From: PWXP01 sp964487655
GTDB taxonomy: Bacteria > Planctomycetota > Planctomycetia > Pirellulales > Thermoguttaceae
Reading direction: 5' to 3'
Assembly (NCBI GenBank): GCA_964487655.1
Contig: CAZASB010000254.1
Span: 1 to 6,752, forward strand
Length of the DNA: 6,752 nt
A model generated the notes under the pieces. The model saw only the letters and a list, made by a program, of their open reading frames with translations. It did no database searches and was not told the DNA's origin. Positions 5,694 to 6,752 of this stretch are shown here, in pieces (positions within the stretch are counted from its first letter, which is position 1; every line of letters begins with the position of its first letter). A program made the translations under genes and the position numbers.

Positions 5694-6020
5694 ATCTGCT
5701 TTCCAGAGGGCGGGTACCCTCGGGAGGGGGCAACCATCCACAAACGATTCCGATGAATTATTGCCGACCAAGACCGCCGCGCGAAGGTGTACTGGAATAT
5801 CCTAAGCATACCACCTGCGAGCATATTTTGCACCCCACACAAAACCGAAAAGCCCCGGATGAAAATCACGACTTCGGCAGGTGAACAATTATAGTTCCGG
5901 TTACACCAGTTCCGATGATTATTACAGTTCGCTCTCCCGTTTCCCGGTGCAAACCGCAGGTTCTCTTGGTGCGGTCGGGCTGCTCGCGGGTCGCACCCGC
6001 GTTGACAACCAAGGTCCCGG
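5694..6020. other. Divergent intergenic region between tRNA-Arg and the methyltransferase
   Basis: No gene is visible in these 327 bp. It must hold the promoters for the minus-strand tRNA and the plus-strand methyltransferase, but no pair of -35 and -10 boxes is convincing. TATAGT (5890-5895) is a fair -10 without a matching -35. AGTTCCG occurs twice in direct repeat (5893-5899 and 5908-5914), with a shorter AGTTCG at 5926-5931, a possible operator-like arrangement. A perfect hairpin, GCGGGT-CGC-ACCCGC (5986-6000), lies just before the methyltransferase ribosome site and may shape its leader. Confidence 0.4.
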
Positions 6021-6677
6021 ATGCAAGACTTAACCGTGGGACGGATGCACGACTACAGGCTGTTTTGGCGTGAGTTTCGAACGAACTTTCGAACGACCGG
6101 GGCGGTTTTACCCAGCGGACATCGGTTGTCGCGAGCGTTGGCGAGGTTCGTTGCCGAGCCGTCCGATCGGCCTCGATACATCCTCGAAGTGGGGCCGGGC
6201 ACCGGTGCGGTGACTCGGCACATTGTCCGTTCCCTGCAGGCTGCGGACCGGCTCGACCTGGTCGAGTTGAACGAGAAGTTTGTCCGTCGGCTACGCGAAC
6301 AGCTCAAAACGTGCCCCCTCCTTTTGCCCAAGGCCGAGCGCATTCGCGTCTTGCATAGCCGCCTCGAGGATCTGCCACGCGACACGCACTACGACATTAT
6401 CGTTTCCGGACTGCCGCTGAATAATTTTACGATTGACGAGGTCGACGCCATCCTACACGATATCGTCGAGTTGGCCCAGGCGGGCGCGATCCTCTCGTTC
6501 TTCGAGTATATTGGCATACGGAGGGTCAAGAGTATTGTGGCTGGACGGGCCGAGCGAACGAGGCTGCGGGGTATTGGACCGTTGCTCGAACGACTGTTGG
6601 CCGGGCGGGAGATCCGACGCGAGGCCGTGTGGCGGAACGTTCCACCGGCCTGGGTTCACCATGTGAAGCTTTCCTGA
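6021..6677 (+). CDS. PmtA-like SAM-dependent methyltransferase
   Basis: 218 residues with a class I (Rossmann) methyltransferase core. Motif I is ILEVGPGTGAVTRHI (54-68), the SAM-ribose acidic residue is E82 in LDLVELNEKF, and the motif IV region is DIIVSGLPLNNF (125-136). The SGLPLNNF signature and the N-terminal segment FWREFRTNFRTTGAVLPSG (15-33) match phospholipid N-methyltransferases of the PmtA/COG3963 type. In those, the N-terminal amphipathic helix binds the membrane surface and the enzyme methylates phosphatidylethanolamine. KsgA-like rRNA dimethylases share motif I, but their motif IV is usually N-L/I-P-Y, which is not seen here. The real substrate could be another lipid, and no other lipid gene is nearby. 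The start ATG at 6021 has AAGG six bases upstream (6011-6014); ATG 6045 has no usable spacing. The length is about normal for the family. The stop is followed within 25 bp by a repeat element. Confidence 0.85.
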   Translation: MQDLTVGRMHDYRLFWREFRTNFRTTGAVLPSGHRLSRALARFVAEPSDRPRYILEVGPGTGAVTRHIVRSLQAADRLDLVELNEKFVRRLREQLKTCPLLLPKAERIRVLHSRLEDLPRDTHYDIIVSGLPLNNFTIDEVDAILHDIVELAQAGAILSFFEYIGIRRVKSIVAGRAERTRLRGIGPLLERLLAGREIRREAVWRNVPPAWVHHVKLS

Positions 6678-6702
6678 CGGCGTTATGTCCCGCGCTGGCT
6701 AA

Positions 6703-6752
6703 CCCGGATTATTCATGATAGGTAGGGTGGGTCAAACAAGCCGCTTCTTTGG
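6703..6752 (+). mobile_element. Left end of the MITE-like element (copy 3, cut by window edge)
   Basis: From CCCGGATTATTCAT to the window end, these 50 bases are identical to 766-815 of the complete copy. The preceding four bases are CTAA, where copy 2 has CTAG, consistent with a YTAR target. The copy lies 25 bp past the methyltransferase stop codon in the same orientation as the other two. The near identity suggests recent movement compared with copy 1. Confidence 0.88.

Noticed and set aside
6002..6007. TTGACA as -35 box for the methyltransferase
   Set aside because: It lies 13 bases before the start codon and no -10 box fits, so it cannot drive this gene.
6021..6677. KsgA-type 16S rRNA dimethyltransferase
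   Set aside because: Motif I is shared, but the SGLPLNNF motif and the short C-terminus fit PmtA-like enzymes better.
1..6752. CRISPR array
   Set aside because: The repeats are only three dispersed MITE copies; there are no regularly spaced direct repeats.

Overview
The window looks like a chromosomal segment from a GC-rich planctomycete, probably of the Pirellulales type. This is inferred from three things: a large exported protein carrying CPxGGxY...CSVHG modules of the kind seen in planctomycete pilin-like proteins, an orphan nucleotidyltransferase of a type I associate with that group, and short GGGACAGTCCC inverted-repeat elements. No marker gene in the window proves the taxon.

Left third (1-1020): a stack of mobile-element remains. 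A minus-strand IS91-family transposase gene survives as fragments from 1020 down to 176. Its N-terminal codons are split by a 179-bp non-autonomous element with inverted-repeat ends (766-944) that duplicated CTAG. Removing the element and one CTAG rejoins the reading frame exactly. A second, unrelated inverted-repeat element (522-602) sits inside the zinc-binding region, a frameshift follows it, and the central catalytic part of the transposase is deleted. A diverged right end of the same 179-bp element family opens the window (1-60) and a nearly identical left end closes it (6703-6752), so the family is dispersed in this genome.

Middle (1021-4846): about 340 bp without a convincing gene ends in a sigma70-like promoter and an orphan nucleotidyltransferase-fold gene (1359-1958, +). 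Next comes a 903-residue exported protein (2073-4784, +). It appears to be internally duplicated, each half ending in a Cys/His module with conserved spacing. Two GC-rich hairpins fill the short gap to the convergent gene.

Right third (4847-6752): a FixJ/NarL-type response regulator (4847-5536, -) lies downstream of a tRNA-Arg(CCU) gene (5621-5693, -). After a 327-bp intergenic stretch there is a PmtA-like SAM-dependent methyltransferase (6021-6677, +), followed within about 25 bp by the third copy of the repeat element.

The genes do not form an obvious pathway or operon, and I see no defence or biosynthetic system. The best observations are the reconstructable nested insertions, the interleaved internal repeats of the small element, and the duplicated module architecture of the 903-residue protein.
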